A stretch of DNA of 64,000 nucleotides from Niveispirillum sp943371025 (GCA_943371025.1 CALRTC020000026.1:33750-97749); one strand, 5' to 3'. Shown: positions 17,461 to 26,340, counted from the stretch's first letter. Numbers and translations are program-made. The notes: generated by a model from the sequence alone, not told the origin.

Positions 17461-17828
17461 CCCAGCTCTCCCTGTTGTGCTTTTCTTATAATAAAAAAGT
17501 TTCCGAAATGATAGTGCCACTTTATGGCCTGCCGGACTGGGACCAATTGAAGCCAGTTGCGAGGGTGCGTCCCGGATATGCGCCATAAAACCGGCCGATT
17601 TCGGCCTGGCGCGGCGCAATCAGCTGTCTTTCGTAACAATCGCGGCACGCCGGCTGGTGATGAGGCAGCCAAAGAATGCGGAAAGTTTATTTAACATAAG
17701 AAAAGTGCGGCCACCGCCGCAGATCGGTTCCTGGCGGGCGGCGACATCCTTCTATGGTTCCACCCGGCACAAAACCGGATTAAACTGCGTCAGTTAGCGA
17801 ACTGTTCGGATGATGTTGGATTGCCGTT
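17461..17828. other. 368-bp gap with an inverted pair of AT-rich elements
   Basis: No gene is seen here. A 29-base segment at 17477-17505 (minus strand, starting CGGAAACTTTTTTAT) resembles the plus-strand segment 17679-17708 (CGGAAAGTTTATTTAAC), and both continue into ATAAGAAAAG. One points toward the MFS gene and the other toward fixL, so they may be matching promoters or operators. No FixK- or FixJ-type box was found before fixL. Confidence 0.35.
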
Positions 17829-19349
17829 GTGACAGAAGACCGCGAACTTTTCCCACGTTTCCAGGCTTTGATGGAAACGGTTCCCGATGGCGTCATCATC
17901 ATTGACGACCGGGGGCTGATTCAGTCCTTCAATCCGGCTTGCGAGACCCTGTTCGGCTGGAAGGCGGCGGACGTGATCGGTCGCAACGTCAAAATGCTGA
18001 TGCCAGCACCCTATCAGGCTGAACATGACGGGTATCTGGCCCGCTACCAAGCGACGGGTGAGCGTCGGATCATCGGCATCGGGCGGGAGGTGACGGGATT
18101 GCGCCGTGATGGCAGCACCTTCCCCATGGAATTGTCGGTTGGCGAGGCGCAGCAGGAGGGCCCCCCGGTTTATATCGGCATCATCCGCGACATCAGCGAC
18201 CGGCGCGCCGCTGAGCAGGCCTTGCGCAACCGCGAAGCGCGTCTTGCCTCCATCATCGAAACCATTCCCGACGCCCTGATCGTGATCGACGGGCAGGGGC
18301 TGATCCGATCATTCAGCCCCGCCGCCCAGCGCCTGTTCGGCTATCAGGAGGCGGAGGTGCTGGGCAGCAATGTCAGTATCCTCATGCCATCCCCCTATCG
18401 GGAGCAGCACGATCATTATATCGCCCGGCATCTGGCCACGGGGGAGAAACGGATCATCGGCACGGGTCGCATCGTCTCCGGCCAGCGGCGGGACGGCTCC
18501 GTATTCCCCATGGAACTGGCGGTGGGGGCGGTGGATCTGGAGGGGGAGCGGCTTTTCACCGGCTTCATCCATGACCTTACGCAGACACAGGCCACAGAGC
18601 GGCGGTTGCAGCAGCTTCAGGCGGAACTGCTGCATGTCAGCCGGGTCAGTGTCATGGGACAACTGGCATCGGCCCTGGCCCATGAACTGAACCAGCCATT
18701 GACGGCCGTGGTCAATTACATCAAGGCGTCGATGCGCCTGATCGAACGACCAGATGCTGCGGAAATGGCGCTGGTGCGGGAAGCAATGGAAAAGGCGTCG
18801 CAGCAGGCGCTGCGGGCCGGGCAGATCATCCGTCGGCTGCGCGATTTCATTGCCAAGGGCAGTACCGATCGGCGCACCGAGAGCCTGGATGGAATCATCG
18901 AGGAAGCCGTCGCGCTCGCCATGGTAGGGGCCAAGGATACCGGCGTGCGCCTTGAAATGGATCTGCATCGGGAGGAATTGCGCGCCACCATCGACAAGAT
19001 CCAGATCCAGCAGGTGCTGCTCAATCTGATCCGCAACGCAGTGGAGGCCATGACGGGCCGCCCGCAGCGGGTCCTGTCCATCGCGACAGCACCGGTGGAT
19101 GGCGAGGACATGGTGGAAGTCCGCGTGGCCGACACGGGGCCGGGACTGGACGAGTCCGTGATGGCCACGCTGTTTCAGCCCTTCATCAGCGGCAAGGAGC
19201 GGGGCATGGGGCTGGGCCTTTCCATCAGCCGTTCCATCATCGAAGCCCATGGCGGCCGGCTGTGGCCCGAACGAAACGAACGCGGTGGAGCCACCTTCCG
19301 CTTCACCCTGCCGCTTCTGGAGATGAATGAAGATGACCAAGGCGTCTGA
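17829..19349 (+). CDS. fixL: FixL-like oxygen-sensing histidine kinase with two PAS domains
   Basis: This 506-residue cytoplasmic kinase starts at GTG 17829 and has two tandem PAS domains (about 10-125 and 138-255), a HisKA domain with the phospho-accepting His285 in ALAHELNQP, and an HATPase with NLIRNAVEAM, VADTGPGLD and GMGLGLSISRSII. Rhizobial FixL binds haem through a proximal His in an RHDSY-like segment and has a regulatory Arg 20 residues later in IGIGR. Here both PAS domains carry the pair: His66/Arg86 and His194/Arg214. No transmembrane spans are seen. The response-regulator gene fixJ overlaps its 3' end. By family it is active when deoxygenated and inhibited by O2 binding. Confidence 0.93.
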   Translation: MTEDRELFPRFQALMETVPDGVIIIDDRGLIQSFNPACETLFGWKAADVIGRNVKMLMPAPYQAEHDGYLARYQATGERRIIGIGREVTGLRRDGSTFPMELSVGEAQQEGPPVYIGIIRDISDRRAAEQALRNREARLASIIETIPDALIVIDGQGLIRSFSPAAQRLFGYQEAEVLGSNVSILMPSPYREQHDHYIARHLATGEKRIIGTGRIVSGQRRDGSVFPMELAVGAVDLEGERLFTGFIHDLTQTQATERRLQQLQAELLHVSRVSVMGQLASALAHELNQPLTAVVNYIKASMRLIERPDAAEMALVREAMEKASQQALRAGQIIRRLRDFIAKGSTDRRTESLDGIIEEAVALAMVGAKDTGVRLEMDLHREELRATIDKIQIQQVLLNLIRNAVEAMTGRPQRVLSIATAPVDGEDMVEVRVADTGPGLDESVMATLFQPFISGKERGMGLGLSISRSIIEAHGGRLWPERNERGGATFRFTLPLLEMNEDDQGV

Positions 19350-19977
19350 CCCGATGATCGCGGTTGTCGATGATGATGGCGCGGTACGCGATAGCCTGCG
19401 CCTGCTGCTGCTGACGTCGGGGTATCAGGTGGCGGCCTTCTCCTCCCCCCTTGATTTCCTGACGTCCGAGGCGCCTGAACGCTGCGCCTGCCTGGTGGTG
19501 GATGTGCGCATGCCTGAGATGACGGGGCTGGAGGTACAGGAACGGCTGGTTGCGGCCGGCCGCGGGATTCCTGTCATCGTCATGACCGGTCACGGTGATG
19601 TGCCCCTGGCTGTGTCGGCCATGAAGGCCGGGGCCGTGGATTTCATCGAGAAGCCGTTCGAGGAGGAGGTGTTGCTGACCGCACTGCACACGGCCCTGTC
19701 ACGTCCCCGCACAGCCGCGGTGGCGGCGACCATCACGGAGGAGGGGCCATCGGCGGACATGCTGGCCAGACTGTCGGCGCTGACCCCGCGTGAGCAGGAT
19801 GTGCTGCAAGGGCTGGTGGACGGAAAGCCCAACAAGATCATTGCCTTCGATCTTTCCATCAGCCCCCGCACCGTTGAAATCCACCGTGCCCGCGTCATGG
19901 AGAAGATGCGGGCTGACAGCCTGTCGCAACTGGTGCGGCTGGCATTGGCAGCGGGCATCCGGCCGCGGGTGGGTTGA
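19333..19977 (+). CDS. fixJ: FixJ-like two-component response regulator
   Basis: This protein of about 214 residues has an N-terminal receiver domain (VVDDDGAVRDSLRLLL, phospho-acceptor Asp in LVVDVRMPEMTG, conserved Thr in VIVMTGHGD, Lys in FIEKPF) and a C-terminal LuxR/NarL-type helix-turn-helix (LTPREQDVLQGLVDGKPNKIIAFDLSISPRTVEIHRARVMEKM). It overlaps the end of fixL. ATG at 19333 lies ten bases after GGAG; ATG 19327 is an alternative with tighter spacing. Phosphorylated FixJ activates fixK promoters, and a matching site lies before fixK at 20511-20522. Confidence 0.93.
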   Translation: MTKASDPMIAVVDDDGAVRDSLRLLLLTSGYQVAAFSSPLDFLTSEAPERCACLVVDVRMPEMTGLEVQERLVAAGRGIPVIVMTGHGDVPLAVSAMKAGAVDFIEKPFEEEVLLTALHTALSRPRTAAVAATITEEGPSADMLARLSALTPREQDVLQGLVDGKPNKIIAFDLSISPRTVEIHRARVMEKMRADSLSQLVRLALAAGIRPRVG

Positions 19978-20103
19978 TCTTCATCAATTCGGGTCGGCAT
20001 ACGGGGAAACCCTTATTTCTTCCGGGACGATGCTTTTTTAAATTCGGACATATCAATGGATCGGTGCCAACCCGGCATCGGTCCCCATGTCCAGAGGTTA
20101 ATC

Positions 20104-20487
20104 GTGGCCGACGCACCGTCCGGCCGGGTCTATGTCGTCGATGATGACGAGTCCGTCCGGGATTCCCTGAAAATGCTGCTGCGGCTCTATGGGTTCGAGG
20201 TGGACCTGTATCCTTCCTGCCGGGACTTCATGGCCGCCTTCGACGGCCAGGCCGGCTGCCTGCTTCTGGATCAACATATGCCGGGCATGACCGGGATCGA
20301 ATTCGTGGAACGCCACGGGCAGGACCTGCAGGGCGTAACGGTGGTCATGATGTCGGGTCGCCGGGAACCCGAGACGCAGGCCCGTGCCGACAGGGCCGGT
20401 GTTGCTGCATTCCTGGACAAGCCCGTCGATCCTGATTGCCTAGTGGATGAGTTGCACCGGCGGCTGCCGGCCCGCGCGCATTCGTAA
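20104..20487 (+). CDS. Receiver-only response regulator (FixJ-N/CheY-like)
   Basis: This 127-residue protein has only a receiver domain: VYVVDDDESVRDSLKMLLRLYGFEV, the phospho-acceptor Asp in LLLDQHMPGMTGIEF, MMSGRRE at the Thr/Ser position and FLDKPVD with the conserved Lys. No output domain follows. GTG at 20104 is preceded by AGAGG and was preferred to a start at 20056. Its receiver resembles FixJ more than CheY, and it lies between fixJ and fixK, so it may accept phosphate from FixL and act as a sink or modulator. That role is inferred. Confidence 0.85.
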   Translation: MADAPSGRVYVVDDDESVRDSLKMLLRLYGFEVDLYPSCRDFMAAFDGQAGCLLLDQHMPGMTGIEFVERHGQDLQGVTVVMMSGRREPETQARADRAGVAAFLDKPVDPDCLVDELHRRLPARAHS

Positions 20488-20510
20488 ACCGGCGCGGCGG
20501 ATACGGGATT

Positions 20511-20522
20511 TTACGTAAGTAG
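20511..20522 (+). promoter_or_regulatory. FixJ-type binding site upstream of fixK
   Basis: TTACGTAAGTAG contains GTAAGTAG, which fits the GTAMGTAG consensus described for rhizobial FixJ. The box ends 91 bases before the fixK ATG, a typical distance. This supports the circuit FixL-FixJ-FixK. Confidence 0.65.
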
Positions 20523-20613
20523 AAGACCGAACTGATCCGGCAACGCAACCGGCGCTAAAGTCTGCGCATGAACGAGAACGGACCGCCAGGCGGTCCCGCA
20601 GAACGGGAGCCCG

Positions 20614-21342
20614 ATGACCATGACGCTCGCCTTTGCCCCAGCTTCTACCGTCCCCGTCAGCCCGACCCTGTTCCAGCCCGGTGCCGTCATGGCGACGGTG
20701 GCAATGCCCGAAGCCGTCATCAACCCGTTCATCCTTTGGGCGGATGAGTGCAACAGCTATGACCGCGACCAGACCATCTTCTCCGAAGGCGACCCGGCAA
20801 CCAGCGTCCGCATCATCACCGCAGGCATGGTCAGGATCGTGCGGCTGCTGGCCGATGGCCGACGCCAGATCATCGGGTTCCTTCAGCCCGGCGACATGCT
20901 GGGGCTGGCCCTGGCAGGCAATTATCTCTATTCGGCTGAGGCGGTGACCCCGGTCACGCTGCGGCGACTGACGCGATCACAGCTCGACGCCCTGCTGGAA
21001 CGTGATCCCGACCTGCGCAAGCGTCTGCTTGCTGCCACGGCGACGGAGCTGCAGGTCGCGCAGGACCAGATGGTGCTGCTGGGGCGCAAGACGGCCGTTG
21101 AACGTCTGGCCAGCTTCCTTCTGGTCCAGGCCAAGCGCCGCACCCGGGAACCGGAAGACAATTGCCGCGTGGAATTGCCCATGACCCGCGCGGATATGGC
21201 GGACTTCCTGGGGCTGACGACGGAAACCGTCTCACGCGCCGTCACCAAGCTGAAGACCAGCCGCCTGATCCGCCTGCTGTATGGCAATGTCGTTGAGTTG
21301 CTGGATATCGCGGCCCTGACCGATCTGGCAGAAGGGTACTGA
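20614..21342 (+). CDS. fixK: FixK-like Crp/Fnr-family transcription factor
   Basis: This 242-residue regulator has an N-terminal cyclic-nucleotide-binding fold (FSEGDPATSVRIITAGMVRIVRLLADGRRQIIGFLQPGDMLGL), a dimer helix and a winged helix (MTRADMADFLGLTTETVSRAVTKLK). The recognition helix ETVSR predicts binding to TTGAT-N4-ATCAA. The N-terminal cysteine cluster of oxygen-labile Fnr is absent, so it fits FixK, whose level is set by FixJ. The ATG at 20614 is close to GGGAG; ATG 20620 has better spacing. A perfect target box precedes the nap operon at 57632-57645. Confidence 0.9.
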   Translation: MTMTLAFAPASTVPVSPTLFQPGAVMATVAMPEAVINPFILWADECNSYDRDQTIFSEGDPATSVRIITAGMVRIVRLLADGRRQIIGFLQPGDMLGLALAGNYLYSAEAVTPVTLRRLTRSQLDALLERDPDLRKRLLAATATELQVAQDQMVLLGRKTAVERLASFLLVQAKRRTREPEDNCRVELPMTRADMADFLGLTTETVSRAVTKLKTSRLIRLLYGNVVELLDIAALTDLAEGY

Positions 21343-21547
21343 CATCGCCCCGCGCGCCATTCATCAAGAAGCTGCGTGCGGCGGCCCAAGGCCATCCCCC
21401 GTCATTTGCCGTCGTTGTCCATCCTGTGTCGGCCGGATTTGTGTATGATGCCTCCAGGCCTGCGCAGCACCGCTGAAATCAGCCGGCTGCCTGCGATGGA
21501 AAATCAAAGAATGACTGACCGCACCGATGCGGCAGGGGGAATTTTCG

Positions 21548-22009
21548 ATGAGTTTGGACGGTTTCGATGTGAAGCTTCTATCCGCTATCCAGGAGAGAGG
21601 CGATATCACACTGGGTGAACTGGCCGAGAAGGTCTGTCTTTCGTCTTCCCAATGCTCCCGTCGCCTGCAGAGATTGCGGGAAGACGGTTATATCAGCCGG
21701 GTCACGGCGCTGTTGTCACCGCAGAAGCTTGGCTTTTCCCTCAAATCCTATGTGGTGGTGATGCTGCGCTCTCACGCCGGGGAGCATACGTCGGAATTCT
21801 CCGCTTTCGTGCAATCGTCCCCGCAGATCCTGGAATGCTGCATGCTGACCGGCGATGCCGATTACATGTTGAAGGTGGTGGCCGCCGACCTGAAGGCCTT
21901 CGATCAATTCGTCCAGGGATTGCTGCGGCTTCCGTGCATCGCCACTGTCCGTTCCTCCCTGGTCCTGCGCGACCTGAAGGAAACGACCGACTTGCCCCTT
22001 CCCATGTGA
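21548..22009 (+). CDS. Lrp/AsnC-family regulator (BkdR-type)
   Basis: This 153-residue regulator has an N-terminal helix-turn-helix (LDGFDVKLLSAIQERGDITLGELAEKVCLSSSQCSRRLQRLREDGYI) and a C-terminal RAM/ligand domain (MLTGDADYMLKVVAADLKAFDQFV). ATG at 21548 follows AGGGGGA. It directly precedes the 2-oxoacid dehydrogenase genes; in pseudomonads an Lrp-type BkdR next to the branched-chain complex activates it in response to branched-chain amino acids. The interrupted palindrome at 22095-22136 is its likely target. Confidence 0.88.
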   Translation: MSLDGFDVKLLSAIQERGDITLGELAEKVCLSSSQCSRRLQRLREDGYISRVTALLSPQKLGFSLKSYVVVMLRSHAGEHTSEFSAFVQSSPQILECCMLTGDADYMLKVVAADLKAFDQFVQGLLRLPCIATVRSSLVLRDLKETTDLPLPM

Positions 22010-22094
22010 CCGTTTCGGGGGCGGCTGGTGCAAGTTTGTTGCGCCAGTCCGCGCTTTCAGGATGATGAATGCAAAGTTTTGTCGCTGAACATTG

Positions 22095-22136
22095 GCTATA
22101 ATTCACTGACCGACTGGACGGTCATCGAATTATAGC
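22095..22136 (+). promoter_or_regulatory. 42-bp interrupted palindrome with -10 element before the E1 gene
   Basis: Outer arms GCTATAATTC (22095-22104) and GAATTATAGC (22127-22136) and inner arms TGACCG (22107-22112) and CGGTCA (22119-22124) share one centre. The left arm contains a perfect TATAAT, while no good -35 is seen, which suggests an activator-dependent promoter. The right arm ends just before the ribosome site of the E1 gene (ATG 22146), so an RNA hairpin is also possible. Confidence 0.45.
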
Positions 22137-22145
22137 GGGGACGAC

Positions 22146-24239
22146 ATGATCTCTCATAACCGGCGCAGCGTGGTTGATGAGATTCCGCGCAATGCACCCG
22201 ATCCCTCCTACGACTGGCGCCGGATTACGCATCTGCTGCACGTCTCCCGCGCGCTGGACGAGCTGGAGGAGAAGGTCCTGGTGCCGGAGCGCAAGGTTCT
22301 CTACCAGTTCTCCGCGCGCGGGCATGATATGGCGCAAATCCTGTTGGGTTCGCGCCTGACCGACAAGCACGACGCCGCCTGTGGTTATTACCGGTCACGC
22401 CCCATGCTGCTGTCGCTGGGGGTGGACATCGCGGATGCGTTGGGTTCGTCCATGGGCCGGGCCGGCGGCTATTCCGACGGGCGCGATATCGGTGTCGTCT
22501 TCAATTATCCCAATCGGGACGGCGCATCGGCTTTGCCCATGTGTGGTGGGGTGGGCGCGCAATATACGCCGACGTCCGGCTGGGCCCAGGCCGTTGACTA
22601 TTATACCCGGGTACTGAAACGGCCAGATTACGAAAAATCCATCGCCGTGGTGCTTGGGGGGGATGGGTCGGTTGCGGCAAACGGCTTCTGGGCGGCCCTG
22701 ACCATCGCCACCACCCAACAATTGCCGATGCTGTTCTATATCGAGGACAATGGCTTCGGCATTTCCGTTCCGTCGATCATGCAGACGCCGGGCGGCAACA
22801 TCGCCGCCAACCTTGCCAGCTTCAAGGGCCTGACCATCCTGGCCGGCGACGGGGCGGAACCGGCGGAAGCCGCGCGTCTGATCGACCAGGCAGTGTCCCA
22901 TGTGCGGAACCGCAAGGGTCCCTGCCTGCTGCGCCTGACCGTACCGCGCCTCCAGGGCCATTCGTTCCAGGATACTCAGACCTATAAATCGCCCGATATC
23001 GTGGCATCCGAATGGGCACGCGATCCGCTGCCGCGGCTGAGGGAATATCTGGTGCCGGCCGTACTGGAGGAAGGGGAGTGGGACGCCATTGCCGCCACCG
23101 CGAAGGCCGAGGTGGAGGCTGCCCGGGCGTCGGCGGAAGCGCGACCGGTCGCGGACCCCACCGGTGTCATCCGTCATGTCTTCGCCGAGCAAGGCGAGGT
23201 GCAGGTGCAGGGCGGGCAATGGTCCCATGGCTATCTGCCGCCGCCATCGGTGGCGGAGCCGCGCCCGGAAGGCCAGCGCCTGAACATGGTGACGGCCATC
23301 CGCCGCACCCTGGACCAGGAAATGACCGGCAATCCCCGTGTCGTCCTGTTCGGGGAGGATATCGGCCCCAAGGGCGGGGTGCATGCTGTGACCCTGGGTC
23401 TGCAGGAGAAATACGGCACCACCCGCGTCTTCGATACCAGCCTGTCGGAAGAAGGCATCGTGGGTCGGGCCGTCGGCATGGCGCTGGCCGGGCTGATGCC
23501 CGTACCGGAGATTCAGTTCCGCAAATATGCCGAACCGGCGATGGAACAGATCAATGATTGCGGCACCATGCGCTGGCGCACCAATAACCGGTTCGCGGCC
23601 CCCATGGTGCTGCGGGTACCGGGCGGCTTCTTCAAATGCGGAGACCCCTGGCACAGCCAGACCAACGAGGTACAGTTCTGCCACGCGCCGGGTTGGAAGG
23701 TGGCCGTTCCGTCGAACGCGGAGGATGCGGTGGGCCTGCTGCGCGGGGCCCTGCGCGGCAATGATCCGGTGCTGTTCTTCGAACACCGCGCCATGCTGGA
23801 CGATCCCTGGGCCCGGCGCGCCTGGCCGGGCGATGATTATGTGCTGGAATTCGGCAAGGCGCGCAGCCTGACGGTGGGTGACGACCTGACCATCGTCACC
23901 TGGGGTGCCATGGCGCCCCGCTGCCAGATGGCAGCGGAGGGGCGGTCGGTGCATGTCATCGACCTTCGGACACTGATGCCGTGGGATGATGCCGCGGTGC
24001 TGGCATCTGTCCGGCGGACGCGGCGCTGCCTGATTGTGCATGAGGATATCCAGACAGCGGGCTTCGGGGCGGAGATCGCTGCCATCGTCGCCGACAAGGT
24101 GTTTCTGGACCTGGATGCGCCCGTCGCCCGCCTGACCATGCCCGATATCCCCAGCCCTCATAATCCCGTGCTGCTGGATTGGGCTGTACCGTCGGTCGAG
24201 CGCATCCGCGCCAGGATCGACGAACTGATCGCCTTCTGA
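22146..24239 (+). CDS. Fused alpha-beta E1 component of a 2-oxoacid (branched-chain type) dehydrogenase
   Basis: This 697-residue thiamine-diphosphate enzyme decarboxylates a 2-oxoacid and acylates the lipoyl group of E2. The first half (to about residue 340) is an E1-alpha domain with YYRSRPMLLSLG and the ThDP motif GGDGSVAANGFWAAL...IEDN. The second half, from about 380, is an E1-beta domain (NMVTAIRRTLDQEM, LFGEDIGPKGGVHAVTLGLQEKYG, LSEEGIVGRAVGMALAGLMPVPEIQF, VIDLRTLMPWDDAAV). Most relatives encode these as two genes, so this is a fusion. The E2 gene follows after 17 bases; no E3 gene is nearby, so a housekeeping dihydrolipoamide dehydrogenase probably serves. Branched-chain oxoacids are likely, acetoin is less so. 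Confidence 0.9.
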   Translation: MISHNRRSVVDEIPRNAPDPSYDWRRITHLLHVSRALDELEEKVLVPERKVLYQFSARGHDMAQILLGSRLTDKHDAACGYYRSRPMLLSLGVDIADALGSSMGRAGGYSDGRDIGVVFNYPNRDGASALPMCGGVGAQYTPTSGWAQAVDYYTRVLKRPDYEKSIAVVLGGDGSVAANGFWAALTIATTQQLPMLFYIEDNGFGISVPSIMQTPGGNIAANLASFKGLTILAGDGAEPAEAARLIDQAVSHVRNRKGPCLLRLTVPRLQGHSFQDTQTYKSPDIVASEWARDPLPRLREYLVPAVLEEGEWDAIAATAKAEVEAARASAEARPVADPTGVIRHVFAEQGEVQVQGGQWSHGYLPPPSVAEPRPEGQRLNMVTAIRRTLDQEMTGNPRVVLFGEDIGPKGGVHAVTLGLQEKYGTTRVFDTSLSEEGIVGRAVGMALAGLMPVPEIQFRKYAEPAMEQINDCGTMRWRTNNRFAAPMVLRVPGGFFKCGDPWHSQTNEVQFCHAPGWKVAVPSNAEDAVGLLRGALRGNDPVLFFEHRAMLDDPWARRAWPGDDYVLEFGKARSLTVGDDLTIVTWGAMAPRCQMAAEGRSVHVIDLRTLMPWDDAAVLASVRRTRRCLIVHEDIQTAGFGAEIAAIVADKVFLDLDAPVARLTMPDIPSPHNPVLLDWAVPSVERIRARIDELIAF

Positions 24240-24256
24240 AACAGGGGGAACAACAA

Positions 24257-25489
24257 GTGATCGACATTCTGGTCCCCCTTGAACAGGAGGGGACGAAGGC
24301 CATCGTGCGCGCCTGGCTGAAGAAGGTGGGCGACAGTGTGGCGGCGGACGAGCCGCTGGTGGAACTGGAAACCGACAAGGTGACGCAGGAGGTGCCGTCG
24401 CCCGCCGCCGGCATTCTGGCGGAGATCACCTTGTCCAGTGACAGCGAAGCCGTTCCCGGCGCGCTGCTGGGCCGGTTGGCCCCAGCGGGCGTGGTGGTGT
24501 CAGAGAGGCCAGACGCCGACGCGGATACACCGTCCGCCCCGCCCGAAATAAGGGAAACCCGCTTGTCGCCGTCGGCCAAGCGCGCGGCCCGGGAACTTGG
24601 CGTCGATCCTTCGGGGCTTTCGGGGACGGGCATCGCCGGTCGTGTCACCCGCGCGGATATCGAACGTGCCGCCGCCGCCGCTCGTGAAATACTGCCGACG
24701 CCGCCGGTGCCTCCGGTGGCCTCGACGCCTCCGTCGGCACCGCGACCCGTCATGGCGGAGGTGCCGCCGTCATCCGGTGTCAGGTCCTACAGCATTCCGC
24801 ATGACAATATGCGCCGTCGCATTGCCGAGCATATGTCGCACTCCCTGACCACGGCGCCGCATGTCACGTCCGTGTTCGAGGCGGATTTCAGCGCCATCAT
24901 GGCCCACCGCCGCGCGAACAAGGTTGGTTTCGAACGGGCGGGTGTCAATTTGACCTTCACCGCCTATTTCATCGCAGCGGCCGTCAAGGCCATGAAGGTA
25001 GCACCCAGCATCAATAGCCGCTGGCACGACGACCGGCTGGAAATTTTCGAGGACGTGAATATCGGCGTTGGCACGGCGCTGGGGGATAAGGGTCTGGTCG
25101 TTCCTGTGGTCAGGGGCGCCCAGGACCTGTCCCTGCAAGGGATCGCCACCCGCCTTCAGGATCTGACGGAGCGGGCACGCCAGGGTCAGTTGACACCGGC
25201 CGACATGCGCGGTGGCACCTTTACCATCTCCAACCACGGTGTTTCCGGCTCCCTGGTGGCCACACCCATCATCATCAACCAGCCGCAATCGGCCATTCTG
25301 GGGATCGGCAAGCTGGAGAAGCGGGTGGTGGTGCGGGAGGTGGATGGGGTGGATACCATCCAGATCCGGCCCATGGCCTATGTTTCGCTGACCATCGATC
25401 ATCGTGTTGTCGATGGTCACCAGACCAATGCCTGGCTGTCGCGGTTCGTGCAGGCACTGGAATGCTGGCCACCGGACGCTGGGGGGTGA
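24257..25489 (+). CDS. Dihydrolipoamide acyltransferase (E2) of the 2-oxoacid dehydrogenase
   Basis: This protein of about 410 residues starts at GTG 24257 behind AGGGGGAA. An N-terminal lipoyl domain carries the lipoyl-lysine near residue 41 (ELETDKVTQEVPSP). A peripheral subunit-binding domain follows (LSPSAKRAARELGVDPSGLSGTG), then a Pro/Ala-rich linker and the acyltransferase core ending in YVSLTIDHRVVDGHQTNAWLSRF, whose His and Asp are the catalytic HxxxDG. It forms the core of the complex with the fused E1 encoded just upstream. It converges on the citryl-CoA-lyase-like gene with only 11 bases between them. Confidence 0.92.
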   Translation: MIDILVPLEQEGTKAIVRAWLKKVGDSVAADEPLVELETDKVTQEVPSPAAGILAEITLSSDSEAVPGALLGRLAPAGVVVSERPDADADTPSAPPEIRETRLSPSAKRAARELGVDPSGLSGTGIAGRVTRADIERAAAAAREILPTPPVPPVASTPPSAPRPVMAEVPPSSGVRSYSIPHDNMRRRIAEHMSHSLTTAPHVTSVFEADFSAIMAHRRANKVGFERAGVNLTFTAYFIAAAVKAMKVAPSINSRWHDDRLEIFEDVNIGVGTALGDKGLVVPVVRGAQDLSLQGIATRLQDLTERARQGQLTPADMRGGTFTISNHGVSGSLVATPIIINQPQSAILGIGKLEKRVVVREVDGVDTIQIRPMAYVSLTIDHRVVDGHQTNAWLSRFVQALECWPPDAGG

Positions 25490-25500
25490 GCGGCAGCCCT

Positions 25501-26277
25501 TCAGGGGCCATCATAACGGATGGCCTGGGCCGCCGCTGCCGATAGGATGAAACCAATGGGCCGGTCAGCCTCTTCCCGCAGATGCGCGATCAGGCTGGCC
25601 GTGCGGGCCAGCAGCGATATGCCCTTCAAGGCTGCCAGCGGAAAGCCGGCATCCAGCATCACCGCCGGGATGGCCCCGTTGACATTGATGGGCAGGTCCC
25701 GGCCCACGGCTGCCGGCAAGGCCGCCTTGATGGTCCGCAGCATGGCAACATGGGCACCTGACACGCCCCGCTGATCGGCCAGGGCCAGCAACCGGTGGGC
25801 GCGGGGATCGCCGCCGGAATGCTGCGGATGTCCGAAACCGGGGATGGCCCGCTTCGCCGCCCGGCATTCCGCCAGCCGGGCCGTTGCCACCGCTGTTGCG
25901 TCGCCACCGGCCGCCGCCTCCACCAGATCGGCCAGGAAACGGCCTGCCACCTCCGCGCTGCCCAGCACAACGCTGCCACAGCCCGACAGGCCGGCGGCAA
26001 CTGCGCCCTGAAACGCCTCTGGGGCGGCGGCATAGGTCATGCGCGCGGCCACGACGCTGGGCACCAGCCCATGTTCGGCGATGGCCGTCAGCACGGCATC
26101 GGCCAGGAACCGCTGATCCTCGCTGGGCTGCGTGCCTGTGACCAGCAGCCAGAAATAACTGGTGAAATCCATCTGCCCGATGACCTCTGTACACAGATCC
26201 AGACCCCGCACGCAGATATTGTCCGCGTCGGAAGTGCAGATGGAGGTCAGGGGCTGATCGGTCTTGCCGATACGCAT
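25501..26277 (-). CDS. Citryl-CoA lyase / short citrate-synthase-like protein
   Basis: This 258-residue protein has the citrate-synthase fold in the short form used by citryl-CoA lyases: DADNICVRGLDLCTEVIGQMDFTSYFWLL at the start, the PGFGHPQHSGGDPRAHRLLALAD active-site loop with its conserved histidine, and NVNGAIPAVMLDAGFPLAALKGISLLAR near the end. Such proteins cleave citryl-CoA or a homologue to acetyl-CoA and an oxoacid. It is divergent from a family III CoA transferase, and IclR-type operators lie between them. A pathway that activates an acid to its CoA ester and then splits it is a reasonable inference. Confidence 0.8.
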   Translation of the reverse strand: MRIGKTDQPLTSICTSDADNICVRGLDLCTEVIGQMDFTSYFWLLVTGTQPSEDQRFLADAVLTAIAEHGLVPSVVAARMTYAAAPEAFQGAVAAGLSGCGSVVLGSAEVAGRFLADLVEAAAGGDATAVATARLAECRAAKRAIPGFGHPQHSGGDPRAHRLLALADQRGVSGAHVAMLRTIKAALPAAVGRDLPINVNGAIPAVMLDAGFPLAALKGISLLARTASLIAHLREEADRPIGFILSAAAAQAIRYDGP

Positions 26278-26340
26278 GGTGCCGCTCCGCTGTTCGTCTG
26301 CCAGCAGCTAACGACAAGGTTCCTTCTCTGGCAAGGGAAA

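Noticed and set aside
22395..24161. A 588-codon open frame on the minus strand inside the E1 gene
   Set aside because: This is a high-GC shadow frame; the plus-strand E1 protein is unmistakable.
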